Source of the DNA: Algoriphagus mannitolivorans DSM 15301 | Lineage (GTDB): Bacteria; Bacteroidota; Bacteroidia; Cytophagales; Cyclobacteriaceae | Direction of reading: 5' to 3' | DNA: 64,000 nt | Assembly (NCBI RefSeq): GCF_000429425.1 | Contig: NZ_AUBV01000004.1 | Coordinates: forward strand, 248,001 to 312,000 | In this document: in pieces, positions 1 through 8,709 of the stretch | Numbering within the stretch: the first letter of the stretch is position 1 | How the letters are laid out: each line of letters starts with the position of its first letter | Translations under genes and position numbers: made by a program | Notes under the pieces: generated by a model | The model's input: only the letters and a program-made list of their open reading frames with translations | Database searches by the model: none | What the model was told of the DNA's origin: nothing

Positions 1-710
1 CCTTCTCCAACAAAAGATTTCACCGTTGCGATGGATTGGAGTGTTTCCTCTACAATGACATTTGCCCCGGCCAATTCATCCTGAGTTTTCTTGGACAGCC
101 TTCGGATAAATCTCCCAAAGACCATCGCTACCAAGACCAATACAGGGAAAGTACCGAGCATAAACAAGGTCAACTTTGGAGTATTGATCAACAAAAAAGC
201 AACCCCTGCTACCAAGGTGATGACCTGGCGGAAAAGCTCAGCCAGAGTAGTAGAAAAGGTGTCTTGAAGCTGACTGACGTCAGACGTAATTCTACTGATC
301 AGCTCACCGGTTCGTCTTTGGTCAAAAAACCTCATTGGCAGTCTCACCAGTCTGGAGTAGAGCGAATGGCGGATATCCCGCATGGAGCGCTCCGACACCA
401 AAGCAAACAGCCAAACCCTGAAAAAAGAGAAAATGCTCTGAACTGCTAAAATCCCGATCAATAAGAGAGCAATGGTATTGACATCATTGACAATCCAATC
501 TCCTCCCTGCGCCGTATCGATTAATTTTCCGGCTACAAAGGGGAAGGTCAGGAGCGTCAGAGATGAAAAAAGTAAAAACACCAATCCCAGAAAAAATGCC
601 CATTTATAAGGCATCAAAAAGCGGAAAATCCCGCCCAGTTTACTCAGGTTTTGCTTGTTCAACTTCCGCTTTTCTTCAGGTTCCAAAGCGGTTCCTCGTT
701 GCTTAGCCAT
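1..710 (-). CDS. ABC exporter, N-terminal transmembrane part (partial, runs off left edge)
   Basis: The reverse strand from the ATG at 708-710 is open to the window edge, giving about 236 residues. It reads as the membrane domain of a type IV (MsbA/LmrA-like) ABC exporter half-transporter. A basic N-terminus is followed by hydrophobic segments near residues 30-60, 78-105 and 160-200, and by the intracellular-loop signature GELISRITSDVSQLQ near residue 140. The ATP-binding domain should lie beyond the left edge. Members flip lipids or export drugs or peptides at the inner membrane; the substrate cannot be told from this fragment. A promoter match at 733-765 suggests it is transcribed separately from the upstream oxidase gene. 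The family call is firm, the substrate unknown. Confidence 0.9.
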   Translation of the reverse strand, partial: MAKQRGTALEPEEKRKLNKQNLSKLGGIFRFLMPYKWAFFLGLVFLLFSSLTLLTFPFVAGKLIDTAQGGDWIVNDVNTIALLLIGILAVQSIFSFFRVWLFALVSERSMRDIRHSLYSRLVRLPMRFFDQRRTGELISRITSDVSQLQDTFSTTLAELFRQVITLVAGVAFLLINTPKLTLFMLGTFPVLVLVAMVFGRFIRRLSKKTQDELAGANVIVEETLQSIATVKSFVGE

Positions 711-732
711 TGGTTTTTATTTGATCAATTGG

Positions 733-765
733 CAAAAGTAGGGCTTTAGCTGTAGAAATCTCAAA
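733..765 (-). promoter_or_regulatory. Bacteroidota-type promoter for the ABC exporter
   Basis: On the minus strand TTTG (762-765) is followed after 21 nt by TACTTTTG (733-740), matching the TTTG / TAnnTTTG consensus for the primary sigma factor of this phylum. It lies about 25 nt upstream of the exporter ATG. Confidence 0.6.
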
Positions 766-786
766 AATACCTTTCAGAAAGGAGGA

Positions 787-1908
787 TTACTCCAAAAGCT
801 GAAGAGCAAGCTTTTCCCCCAGTGCGGCCGAATGCTTAAATCCATGACCTGAGCATGCCGAGACAAGCTGAGCTTTGGAGCTCCCGTTCCAGTTTTCCAC
901 CACAAATCTGGCATCTTCGGTCACTGTGTAAAAACAGACTTTCGATTTCAGAAATTCAGGCAGAAGTCCCTTGATTTTCCCTTTGACTTTGGTGTCCCAA
1001 AAAAGTTTTTGCTCCTCCAAACTGACCGTTCTAGCTAAGGCATCTGGATGTCCGCAATCCAAAAATGATTCTGTAGCCATTTTTACAGTTTTACCATCTA
1101 AAGAGGGAAATCCGTAGATAAAATCTTCAGGCTTGGGACCAAATCCCCACATCCACACCGGATATTGTGACCAATCCCCTAGCTCCGGATCAACCTTCAC
1201 CCAATGCAAAATCTGGCGGCAGATTTTAAACCTTTGTCGATCTTTTGAAGGGAGAAAATCCTTCACCCAGCCGCCTGAAGAAATCAGAATTCTTTCTGAC
1301 CAGAATTCTCCTTCGGTTGTTTTTAGGCAAAACCCACCTACCGTTTCCTCAATTTTCAATACCGGGCAGTTGGTTTGTAATTTTGCTCCCAGGGAACAGG
1401 CTAACTGAATCTGGGTGGAAATGGCCAACTCTGGACGAAGGAAACCTGCTTCTTTTTCCCGGTAAATCTTCCCCTTTTCGGGAATGTTGAAGGCAGGATA
1501 GAAGTCCTTTGCCTCCTCAGGAGTCAATATTTCATGGGAAATTTCCTGCTTTTGGGCAAAGCGAACGGTCCTTTCCCAAAAACCCTCAGAACCGTGTTTG
1601 GACCAAGGATCTTCTCCTGAATCTATCAAAATCCCCCCACAGGTGCTCATAATCTGTTTACCTGATTTCGCCTCCAACTCTTTCCAGATTTCATGAGATC
1701 TTTTGGCCAAGGCCACATAATCTTCTCCTTCGCCCACCGCTAGCCGGGTAATTCTGGTTTCACCATGGCTTGACCCCATTTCATGGGGAGGATTAAAACG
1801 GTCAATGCCGAGGACACTTTTTCCGGACTTACTCAATTGATAGAAAGCGGCGCTTCCCACAGCACCCAAACCGATGACTGTAAAATCGAATTTCTTAGGG
1901 TTTCCCAT
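787..1908 (-). CDS. FAD-dependent sarcosine / N-methyl-amino-acid oxidase family protein
   Basis: Monomeric sarcosine oxidase / N-methyltryptophan oxidase family (DAO fold), about 373 aa, the usual family length. The N-terminus carries the dinucleotide-binding glycine motif VIGLGAVGSAA followed by a GSSHGETRITR segment typical of the family. Near the C-terminus are the SGHGFK motif and a cysteine in CFYTVTEDARF, at the place where the family attaches FAD covalently. Such enzymes oxidise secondary N-methyl amines, releasing formaldehyde and peroxide; the true substrate here is not evident. A TTG six bases upstream (1912-1914) is an alternative start; ATG at 1908 is preferred. A terminator separates it from the preceding gene, so it appears monocistronic. 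Confidence 0.88.
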   Translation of the reverse strand: MGNPKKFDFTVIGLGAVGSAAFYQLSKSGKSVLGIDRFNPPHEMGSSHGETRITRLAVGEGEDYVALAKRSHEIWKELEAKSGKQIMSTCGGILIDSGEDPWSKHGSEGFWERTVRFAQKQEISHEILTPEEAKDFYPAFNIPEKGKIYREKEAGFLRPELAISTQIQLACSLGAKLQTNCPVLKIEETVGGFCLKTTEGEFWSERILISSGGWVKDFLPSKDRQRFKICRQILHWVKVDPELGDWSQYPVWMWGFGPKPEDFIYGFPSLDGKTVKMATESFLDCGHPDALARTVSLEEQKLFWDTKVKGKIKGLLPEFLKSKVCFYTVTEDARFVVENWNGSSKAQLVSACSGHGFKHSAALGEKLALQLLE

Positions 1909-1922
1909 TTCCAAAAGTTAAA

Positions 1923-1948
1923 AAAGCCGGAGAATAATCTCCGGCTTT
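1923..1948 (-). terminator. Rho-independent terminator
   Basis: Perfect 11-bp stem (1923-1933 with 1938-1948, AAAGCCGGAGA/TCTCCGGCTTT) and a 4-nt loop, followed on the minus strand by a T run. It lies 4 nt after the stop of the coiled-coil membrane protein gene and terminates that transcript. Confidence 0.85.
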
Positions 1949-1951
1949 CCA

Positions 1952-2542
1952 TTAGCTTTTTCCCATTTGTGCATCGATGAGTTCCCGTTTAAGTTTACGC
2001 TCTCTTTCCAATGTATTCTTCCGATGCTGATCAAATTCCTCCTGGATGTCTTCCAGATCCTTTTGGGCTTTTTTGACTTTCCCGAAACTTCTGAAGTATT
2101 GGATTGAAAAGAATGCCAGAAATCCGGCTAATCCTGCCACCAAGGTCCACATCATGGAGGAGTAAACTGTCTTTTGGATATTCATCCCCAAGAAGCTGAA
2201 GCTTTCCTGTTGGTCAATTGCAGCTTCCTTGAGCTCCACTTCCTGGGCAAGGTTCGCCGCAATTTGTCTAATGGAATCAGTTTGGGCGGCTTGCATAGCT
2301 TTTAGATCTCCCACTTGCTTTCTCATAGTTCTTAGAGAATCAAGAATGTTGGATTTTAGCTTTTCGAGATTAGTCTTTTTGACCACCTCGTAATCCTCAA
2401 AATTGTTGGAGATTCTATAAATGTATTCAAACTGGCTTTCGATCGTCCCGGAGTTGAGGGAATTTTCCGGCGTAGTATCTTGTGCAAAAGAGGCGGCAAT
2501 TACGCCTGAAACAAAAAACAGGGATAGTATGATTTTTTTCAT
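1952..2542 (-). CDS. Secreted/membrane coiled-coil protein of unknown function
   Basis: 196 aa. A cleavable signal peptide (MKKIILSLFFVSGVIAASFAQ) is followed by a helical heptad-like region (residues about 55-110), one transmembrane segment (about residues 128-150, SSMMWTLVAGLAGFLAFFSI) and a strongly charged coiled-coil tail rich in Lys, Glu and Arg. The topology suggests a periplasmic coiled coil anchored in the inner membrane with a cytoplasmic helical tail. No catalytic motif is visible. The gene stands alone: divergent from the TPR gene upstream and closed by a hairpin terminator. I do not recognise a function. Confidence 0.8.
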   Translation of the reverse strand: MKKIILSLFFVSGVIAASFAQDTTPENSLNSGTIESQFEYIYRISNNFEDYEVVKKTNLEKLKSNILDSLRTMRKQVGDLKAMQAAQTDSIRQIAANLAQEVELKEAAIDQQESFSFLGMNIQKTVYSSMMWTLVAGLAGFLAFFSIQYFRSFGKVKKAQKDLEDIQEEFDQHRKNTLERERKLKRELIDAQMGKS

Positions 2543-2728
2543 CTAATGGCTTTTTTCAGGGTACTAGGGGATACATTTTCAATAAACGTGCCTTTTTTGG
2601 GTTTCCTGAAAGATTTTTACTTGAATTTCACCACCTAAGAAGCAATAATTCGCCCGAACTTCCAGTATAAATTGGAATTTAATGAAGTTTAAAAATTTTA
2701 TCTTGGAGCCAATTCTATCGATTAAACC

Positions 2729-3922
2729 ATGAGAATTCACGCATTTCTTTTTTTGGTCACTTTCGTTTTTTTCGGAAATGCTTATTCCCAAAACCGTAAT
2801 TCCAAAGAGGCCGGAATAGAAGCCTTTGAGCTTGAAAAGTGGCAAGAATCTGTCCAAAATCTGGACAAATGGCTGCAAATCAATCCAAGAGATCCCGAGG
2901 CCTATTGGATTCGAGGACAAGCTTGGGAAAGACTGGGAGAATTGGAAAAAGCACACGTGGATCTCAGCACTCTTCTGGAGCTTGATCCTGAGAATGCTGA
3001 GGCCCTATTTGAAAGAGGAAGGTTGAGATATCAATTGAAGCTTTTTGAAGGTGCCTTGGATGATTTTGAGGACTTTTTGCTATTACCTCCAGGTGAAACC
3101 AATCGGGTACTATTCAAAATTGCCCCGGGAGATTCAGGCGTTTCGGGGATTACGACTGTGCAATCCTTTGCCCCGGATGAGGCATATTATCACATGGGAC
3201 TTTGTGCCATTGAGCTTAAAAATTATGAGTTGGCCATCAGTTACCTGGATTTGGCTACCGAGGAAAACCCCAGCAACCCGGATTATTATTCCGAAAGGGG
3301 AAAGGCTTTGGCGCGTTTGGGAGAAAATATGGCCGCTATAGAATCTTACGAAATTGCCTTGGACTTAGACCCTTCCCACAAACCAGCAAGACAGGGTCTG
3401 GCACAAGTCAGAAATGGCGGAGATGAGTTTTTGCTGGCAGAGCTGAATACCCTGATCGACTCTGGAGAAGCCAATTCGCAAACCTTCAAACAGCGGGGAT
3501 TTTATCGTATGAGTCATGAAGATCTTAATGGTGCCCTTGAAGATTTCAGCAAGGCAATTCAAAAAGACAGCAACGACCCGGAAAATTTTTTCTACCTCGC
3601 CTGGGCCTATTCCCGCCAAAAAAACTGGAAAAAGGCAGAAGAGAACTACACCCAAGCGATTGAGCTGGAGCCCACAAATCCAGAATACTTTCTAGCCCGG
3701 GGGCAAAGCCGGTTTCAAAATGGGCAAACTGAGGGAGCATTGGCCGATTTCACGCTTGCGACATCCATTGACCCTGATCACGCTTCTGGACATTACCACA
3801 AGGGCATTGCATTTCAAAAGCTGGGTAAAAAAGAACTTGCCTGTGAGGAGTTTAAGCGCGGGATGGAGCTGGGAATGGAAGCATCTAAGAAGGCCTTTGA
3901 AAAGGCTTGTGGGAAGAATTAA
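2729..3922 (+). CDS. Secreted tetratricopeptide-repeat protein
   Basis: 397 aa with an N-terminal signal peptide ending near FGNAYSQ, then about nine TPR units across most of the protein (for example YWIRGQAWERLGELEKAHVDL, and later units with the W/Y-G-A-P spacing). The last unit contains CEEFKRGMELG, common at the end of Bacteroidota TPR proteins. TPR arrays form protein-binding superhelices; the partner is unknown. It is probably periplasmic. Its stop overlaps the stop of the convergent permease gene through a shared TTAA (3919-3922). Confidence 0.85.
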   Translation: MRIHAFLFLVTFVFFGNAYSQNRNSKEAGIEAFELEKWQESVQNLDKWLQINPRDPEAYWIRGQAWERLGELEKAHVDLSTLLELDPENAEALFERGRLRYQLKLFEGALDDFEDFLLLPPGETNRVLFKIAPGDSGVSGITTVQSFAPDEAYYHMGLCAIELKNYELAISYLDLATEENPSNPDYYSERGKALARLGENMAAIESYEIALDLDPSHKPARQGLAQVRNGGDEFLLAELNTLIDSGEANSQTFKQRGFYRMSHEDLNGALEDFSKAIQKDSNDPENFFYLAWAYSRQKNWKKAEENYTQAIELEPTNPEYFLARGQSRFQNGQTEGALADFTLATSIDPDHASGHYHKGIAFQKLGKKELACEEFKRGMELGMEASKKAFEKACGKN

Positions 3923-5145
3923 AGTTGCTTGACCGTATCTACCTGAGAAGCCAGCCAAGCCGGTCTCCAAGAGGCCAAAAACGTAATTCCAATCACCGTG
4001 ATAGATATCCAGATCAGATCTGTCCAAACAATCCTAACCGGGTAGGCGTCCACCACCGCAGAGGAGATGCCCAAGCTCACCAAGCCGAATTGCTCCTGGG
4101 CTAAGACAATCAAAAGTCCCAACACCAAACCAATTATTGCTCCGCTGAGCGCTATCAAGGAGCCTTGTTTCAGAAAAATCTTTCGAATCAAGGCATCCGG
4201 AGCCCCCATAGCTTTAAGCACGGCGATGTCTTTTCGCTTTTCGATCGCCAGCATACTTAGAGAAAAGAATATATTAAAAGAGGCAATGGCCAGAATAAAA
4301 GTCAGTGTCAAAAAGACAAATAGCTTTTCCAACTTGACGGTTCTGATTAATCCTGCATGTTGTTCATCTGCATTTTTCACCAGAAAATCCGGACCCAGGA
4401 AAGCCTTTAAGCTCTTTTGGACTTCGGAAATGGAATAGCCTTCCCTGACCTTAATTTCCAGAGATGTTCTTTTTTCACCGTAGTTCAACAGGGTGCTGAC
4501 AAACCTCAATGGAGCGATCACATATTCATCGTCAAACTGCTGCTCAATGCTGAAAAACGCCTTGGGCTCAATCACCGCAGTCGTGTAAAGCTGTGAGGGA
4601 TCGATACTTCCAGCTGATCTAGGAGCCTTGGGATAATAGACCTTCAGAAAAGAATTCGCTTCGTTGAGATTGACGGAAAGGAAAAACCCAACTCCCCTTC
4701 CCAGGATAGCTCCAGGTCTCAGGTCAGAGCCCAAAGTCGTGTCTCCCCAGAAATACCCTTTGGAAAATCTCCCCTGATCCAAAAAATTCGGAGAGACCCC
4801 TTTCAATCTGGCTACTAATTGGTTTCCATTGAACTCCACGAGGGCATTGTCTTCAATCACTTCGGTGAGAACCTCTATACCCTCCAGTTTTTCGATTTCC
4901 TGTAGCCATTCTTCCGATGCAACAAAGCTTTTCCCCAAAGTGGGTTCCACTTTGAGCTCAGCATCAAAACTGGCAAAAAGACTGCGGATGAGATCTTCCA
5001 AGCCGTTGAACACCGACATCACCACCACCAACGCAATAGTACCTACCGCCACGCCTACCATAGAAATGATGGACAAGACCGTGATAAAATTCCGCTTCTT
5101 TTTGCTGCGGAAATAGCGGACAGCGATGAAACTGCTGGTATTCAA
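3919..5145 (-). CDS. LolC/LolE-type ABC transporter permease (FtsX family)
   Basis: 408 aa. One N-terminal transmembrane helix (residues about 20-45, ITVLSIISMVGVAVGTIALV), a large periplasmic domain (about 50-270), then three C-terminal helices containing the FtsX motif around ERKDIAVLKAMGA. This is the layout of lipoprotein-releasing permeases LolC/E. In Gram-negatives these work with the LolD ATPase to extract lipoproteins from the inner membrane for LolA; LolD is not in this window. The frame opens with TTG at 5145 and no better ATG is close by. It lies 11 nt after rbfA on the same strand and is probably co-transcribed with it. Confidence 0.88.
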   Translation of the reverse strand: MNTSSFIAVRYFRSKKKRNFITVLSIISMVGVAVGTIALVVVMSVFNGLEDLIRSLFASFDAELKVEPTLGKSFVASEEWLQEIEKLEGIEVLTEVIEDNALVEFNGNQLVARLKGVSPNFLDQGRFSKGYFWGDTTLGSDLRPGAILGRGVGFFLSVNLNEANSFLKVYYPKAPRSAGSIDPSQLYTTAVIEPKAFFSIEQQFDDEYVIAPLRFVSTLLNYGEKRTSLEIKVREGYSISEVQKSLKAFLGPDFLVKNADEQHAGLIRTVKLEKLFVFLTLTFILAIASFNIFFSLSMLAIEKRKDIAVLKAMGAPDALIRKIFLKQGSLIALSGAIIGLVLGLLIVLAQEQFGLVSLGISSAVVDAYPVRIVWTDLIWISITVIGITFLASWRPAWLASQVDTVKQL

Positions 5146-5156
5146 TAGTTCAGAAT

Positions 5157-5540
5157 TTAGTCATTGTCTTCCTCTTCCTCCTCTTCTGGAGCCGGCGGAA
5201 TATTCAAGTCAGAAATGACCTTATCCATATGTTGGGCATAGCTGGCAGATTCATCCGGGAAAAATGCCAGTTCAGGAATAATCCGCACACTTTTCCCAAT
5301 TCTTTTGGCCAGGTGATGTCTGATTTCCCTTTTGTGATCATTGATCAACTCATAGGTCGACTTAGGATCTGCCAGTAAAAAGCTCAAGTTGACTTTAGCT
5401 ACACTTAAATCAGGGCTGACCCCGACTCTGGTGACCGTCACCATGGCCTTTCCCACCAAGTGTCTGGCCTCTTTTTGAAAAATATCTCCCAGTTCCTTCT
5501 GGATCAATTTGGCGTATTTTTGTTGTCTTTTGCTTTCCAT
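5157..5540 (-). CDS. rbfA: Ribosome-binding factor A
   Basis: 127 aa, normal for RbfA. The sequence starts MESKRQQKYAKLIQKELGDI, continues through a KH-like segment with TRVGVSPDLSVAKVNLSF, and ends in an acidic Glu/Asp tail. RbfA binds the 30S subunit and helps mature the 5' end of 16S rRNA, especially in the cold. The ATG at 5540 is preceded by a TAAATTTG -7-like element. It is likely first in an operon with the LolC/E-type permease, a pairing that looks positional rather than functional. Confidence 0.95.
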   Translation of the reverse strand: MESKRQQKYAKLIQKELGDIFQKEARHLVGKAMVTVTRVGVSPDLSVAKVNLSFLLADPKSTYELINDHKREIRHHLAKRIGKSVRIIPELAFFPDESASYAQHMDKVISDLNIPPAPEEEEEEDND

Positions 5541-5556
5541 AGAAGTATTTATGGTA

Positions 5557-5564
5557 CAAATTTA
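5557..5564 (-). promoter_or_regulatory. -7 element upstream of rbfA
   Basis: TAAATTTG on the minus strand matches TAnnTTTG exactly and lies 17 nt before the rbfA ATG. No convincing TTTG -33 box is seen at the proper distance, so this is a partial promoter call. Confidence 0.4.
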
Positions 5565-5625
5565 GCGAAATACTTGGGTAAGCTTTAATTTCGAGCGCAA
5601 ACCAACCTCAATCCTCCGATCCGCC

Positions 5626-7017
5626 TTGTTTAGTTTTTTCCAAGTCAACGACCCTTTCAGACTTATCGGTATAGCAATATACATGATTGTGATTACGGTC
5701 ATCTATCTGGTCTTTTTCCCATTTTCGGTTACAGAACCCACCCTGCTTTGGATGGTTTTGGGAGAAAGGCTAAACGACGGGCTAATACTCTATCGGGATG
5801 TCATTGACGATACAGGGCCACTTTCCGCAGGATTTTTCTCCATTATGGACTGGATATTTGGCAGAAATCAAACTGCCTATGAACTAGTCGGGAGGCTAAT
5901 TATTCTATTTCAGATTTTCCACTGGAATTCTACCTTACTTCGATTTCGGGCATTTGATGAGAATACCTATCTGCCAGCAATTATCATGGCAGCCTTGTTC
6001 CATTTTTCCTTTGATATGCTGAGCCTCAGCCCCTCCTTATTAGGTAGTACATTTTTGGTGTTGGCTTTGGGACAGCTTTTTTCCCAAACCGTTTTGCAGA
6101 AGGAGACCTCTGAGTCAACACTTTTGATTGGGATATATGGGGGTTTAGCAGCTGGATTTCATTTGTATTTTGTCATCTTCCTACCATATATTCTCTTTAC
6201 CGGAATTGTAATTTCAGGCTTTTCGCTGCGGCAAATTCTACTAGCCTTAACAGGTTTTATGCTGCCCGTAGTTTTGATGTTGGTCTTTTATTTTTGGAAC
6301 AATGCCCTACCGGACTTGATGGACATTTTTCCCCTGCTTTTTACCTATCCAAAATACTCCTACCAATCCGTCATTTCTTGGTTGATCCCTGCTGGAATAC
6401 CGATAATTCTGGCAGCAATAGGCCTTTTTGCCAGTTCTTTTTTCAGAGGAGCCACGATCAATCAGCAAAAACAAAAGCAGCTGATCGTCCTCTGGATGAT
6501 TTTCTCGGCTTTGGTATTTTTTATCATTAAAAAGCAAGCCTCCTTCCAGCTGGTGGTATTTATTCCCGGTTTTTCCTATTTGCTGACTCATTTCTTCCTC
6601 CATTTTAAGTCAACTGTAGTCGGTAAATTGGCCTTTTACCTAATCTTCCTCGGCCTTCCAGTGGCTGGAGTCATGTATTGGCAATCCCAAACCCATAATT
6701 TTCACAATTATTTTGTTCCTGAAGCGACCGAATTCAAGGACATTCGGGACAAAGAAATCATGGTTTTTGGAGATGATTCCCATGCTTACTTATATGGGAA
6801 GTTGGGAGGCCCATTCCTGAATTTCCATCTTTCGAAGGAATACCTCCGAACAGAAAAAAGTCTGGAAAGTAAAACCCGAGTGTATCGAAAAATAAACCGC
6901 CAAAAACCAGAGATCATATTCGACCCGGAGGGTTTTTTCGATGAATTTATGATAGAATTTCCTGCAACCAAGTCTTGGTATCAAGAACAACAAAAGGGAA
7001 TTTACCTTTTGAAATAA
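5626..7017 (+). CDS. Polytopic membrane protein, DUF6427-like
   Basis: 463 aa with about 11-12 hydrophobic segments spread over residues 12-360 and a soluble C-terminal part (about residues 370-463) without membrane helices. The opening FQVNDPFRLIGI and overall layout resemble the Bacteroidota DUF6427 family, which looks like a polytopic glycosyltransferase or flippase-like protein of undetermined activity. The start is TTG at 5626; no ATG fits the N-terminus better. It is divergent from rbfA and ends about 95 nt before the next gene. Confidence 0.72.
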   Translation: MFSFFQVNDPFRLIGIAIYMIVITVIYLVFFPFSVTEPTLLWMVLGERLNDGLILYRDVIDDTGPLSAGFFSIMDWIFGRNQTAYELVGRLIILFQIFHWNSTLLRFRAFDENTYLPAIIMAALFHFSFDMLSLSPSLLGSTFLVLALGQLFSQTVLQKETSESTLLIGIYGGLAAGFHLYFVIFLPYILFTGIVISGFSLRQILLALTGFMLPVVLMLVFYFWNNALPDLMDIFPLLFTYPKYSYQSVISWLIPAGIPIILAAIGLFASSFFRGATINQQKQKQLIVLWMIFSALVFFIIKKQASFQLVVFIPGFSYLLTHFFLHFKSTVVGKLAFYLIFLGLPVAGVMYWQSQTHNFHNYFVPEATEFKDIRDKEIMVFGDDSHAYLYGKLGGPFLNFHLSKEYLRTEKSLESKTRVYRKINRQKPEIIFDPEGFFDEFMIEFPATKSWYQEQQKGIYLLK

Positions 7018-7112
7018 TTTTTTAATTATTTGGCTTTCAGCCATATATAAGGTACTTTTAATTAATCTTTTTGGATAGTATCCTTCCTTTCACATTGCTT
7101 TTCTGTTTTTTT

Positions 7113-8501
7113 ATGAATTCAATTTTTGACATTCTCGATGGGTTGCCTTACCATGAAAAAAGCCAGATTCTATGTTTCTGTGCCACGCGTAACTCTACCC
7201 AGTCCAAAATCTATCTCCTTCTCAAGGAGTATGTGGAAAATCCACATCAAGAGGACACTCACTACTCCTTGAAATTTTACGGAACTGAGCCCTGTCCCGC
7301 TTTTTCCCAGCTTAAAAAAAGAGTAAAAAAAGAAGTGCTCGAACTGATCTGCATGCTCAAGAAAACCACACCTTCGGGTGAGGCCATGGAACGGATCCAT
7401 TGCACAGAGTCACTTTTACAAAGCCAAATTCTACTGGCTCGAGGGCTGATAAGTCCCGGCGCTAAACAATTAGAAAAAAGCCTTAAAACAGCGATTAATG
7501 CAGATTTCCCGGATTTGATTTTATCTATTTTTGGTACTGCACGGGAATATGGCTTGGAGGGAATCATCAGAAAAAAGGAGATACCAGAACTAGAAATGAT
7601 TGTCAAAAACCATCTCCGTATTCTCGCAAGCCAATATTGCCTGAAGCAGCCGGCCGGCAATTCCCAAAAGTCCTTGCTATCCCCACTTCTTAGACAGCTC
7701 AATAAGGAAAAAAACACCTGGGAGATTCTTGCCGAAATCCGGTATGCCATTGACAAAAAAGACTTTGAAAAGGCAGACAAACTTCTTTCAGAATCCGAGG
7801 AAGTATTGAAAAAGGATCACCTCTCCAATGAAATTTTTGAAGAATTCCTTCTGGCAAAGCAGCAAGTTTTGCTTCAAACCAGCCAGTTTATACGGGTCCT
7901 ACAGAATCATAAAGCGATTGACCTGTCCAAAATTCATCGGAAAGAAACCTGTCAGGAGCTGACCGAATACCAATGGTATGCTTTGTTTTACCAGGAGAAA
8001 TGGGAGGAAGCACTGAACCTCCTGAAAAAAAACCTGAGTAAATCAGATCCTGAAAACATTCCAAAATGGAAATATTGGGAGGCGCACATTCGATTTGGGC
8101 AGAAATTATTTAAACCAGCCCTCCAACTGATCCACGATGGCCAAAACGAATTAAAAAAATCCCCTGACTATTATCTGGGTTCTAAAATGCTGGAACTGAT
8201 GATCCTTTTTGACCAAAACGAAATGGACTGGCTAGACTACAAAGTGGAAAACCTAAGAAAACTCTTAGCTCGGTGGAAAGGGAAAATCAATTCCAGGATT
8301 GAAAGTGCATTTTTGGTTTTCATGTGTCTGATGAAAACCAATAAAATCGACCTCCAAGACCAGCTTGCAGAGCATACCCATCTTCATAAACTTCAATCCT
8401 GCACTGGAGAATATTCCTGGAGCCCTATCGATTTTGAATTGATTCGATATGATCATTGGTTTTCCAGTCATTTTCAGCTGTCAAGACTTGAAAATGCCTA
8501 A
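7113..8501 (+). CDS. Helical-repeat protein of unknown function upstream of the eCIS operon
   Basis: 462 aa from the ATG at 7113; the frame can be extended to a TTG at 7071, but that adds a hydrophobic stretch without typical signal-peptide features and overlaps likely promoter sequence. The protein has no signal peptide or membrane helix. It is almost wholly alpha-helical, rich in Leu, Lys and Glu, with TPR-like pairs such as EALNLLKKNLSKSD and PALQLIHDGQNELKK in the second half. I cannot assign a family. It lies 208 nt before the first eCIS structural gene on the same strand, so a role in eCIS regulation or assembly is possible but unsupported by any motif. Confidence 0.7.
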   Translation: MNSIFDILDGLPYHEKSQILCFCATRNSTQSKIYLLLKEYVENPHQEDTHYSLKFYGTEPCPAFSQLKKRVKKEVLELICMLKKTTPSGEAMERIHCTESLLQSQILLARGLISPGAKQLEKSLKTAINADFPDLILSIFGTAREYGLEGIIRKKEIPELEMIVKNHLRILASQYCLKQPAGNSQKSLLSPLLRQLNKEKNTWEILAEIRYAIDKKDFEKADKLLSESEEVLKKDHLSNEIFEEFLLAKQQVLLQTSQFIRVLQNHKAIDLSKIHRKETCQELTEYQWYALFYQEKWEEALNLLKKNLSKSDPENIPKWKYWEAHIRFGQKLFKPALQLIHDGQNELKKSPDYYLGSKMLELMILFDQNEMDWLDYKVENLRKLLARWKGKINSRIESAFLVFMCLMKTNKIDLQDQLAEHTHLHKLQSCTGEYSWSPIDFELIRYDHWFSSHFQLSRLENA

Positions 8502-8709
8502 ATGCTGAGAATTTCCAAGAATATTCCCTTTATACCGGGAATGTCATATTAAAGCTTTATTATTTTTATTTAGTGCTGATTTTCAGTTTTTTACAAAATC
8601 ATACTTTTTAATTTTTCGCTTAAAAAGAGTCGATTTTGTCCTATCAATTGGCTGAAAGGCTTAATACCTTTTGTTTCATTGTTTTTTTTCACATTTAAAA
8701 TTTTTAATC
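8502..8709 (+). promoter_or_regulatory. AT-rich leader in front of the eCIS operon
   Basis: This 208-nt gap is the only sizeable non-coding space ahead of the injection-system genes, so the operon promoter should lie here. Candidate -7 elements are TACTTTTT near 8602 and TACCTTTTG (8665-8673); a TTTG occurs at 8635-8638, but spacing to the second box is 26 nt and not ideal. A weak ATTCCC/GGGAAT hairpin near 8520-8540 may end the upstream transcript. The second box also explains why the coding start is ATG 8710 and not the upstream in-frame TTG at 8671. Confidence 0.35.

Noticed and set aside
36-449. 137-residue plus-strand frame opposite the ABC exporter
   Set aside because: It lies antisense to a frame with clear exporter motifs, has no family features and no promoter of its own.
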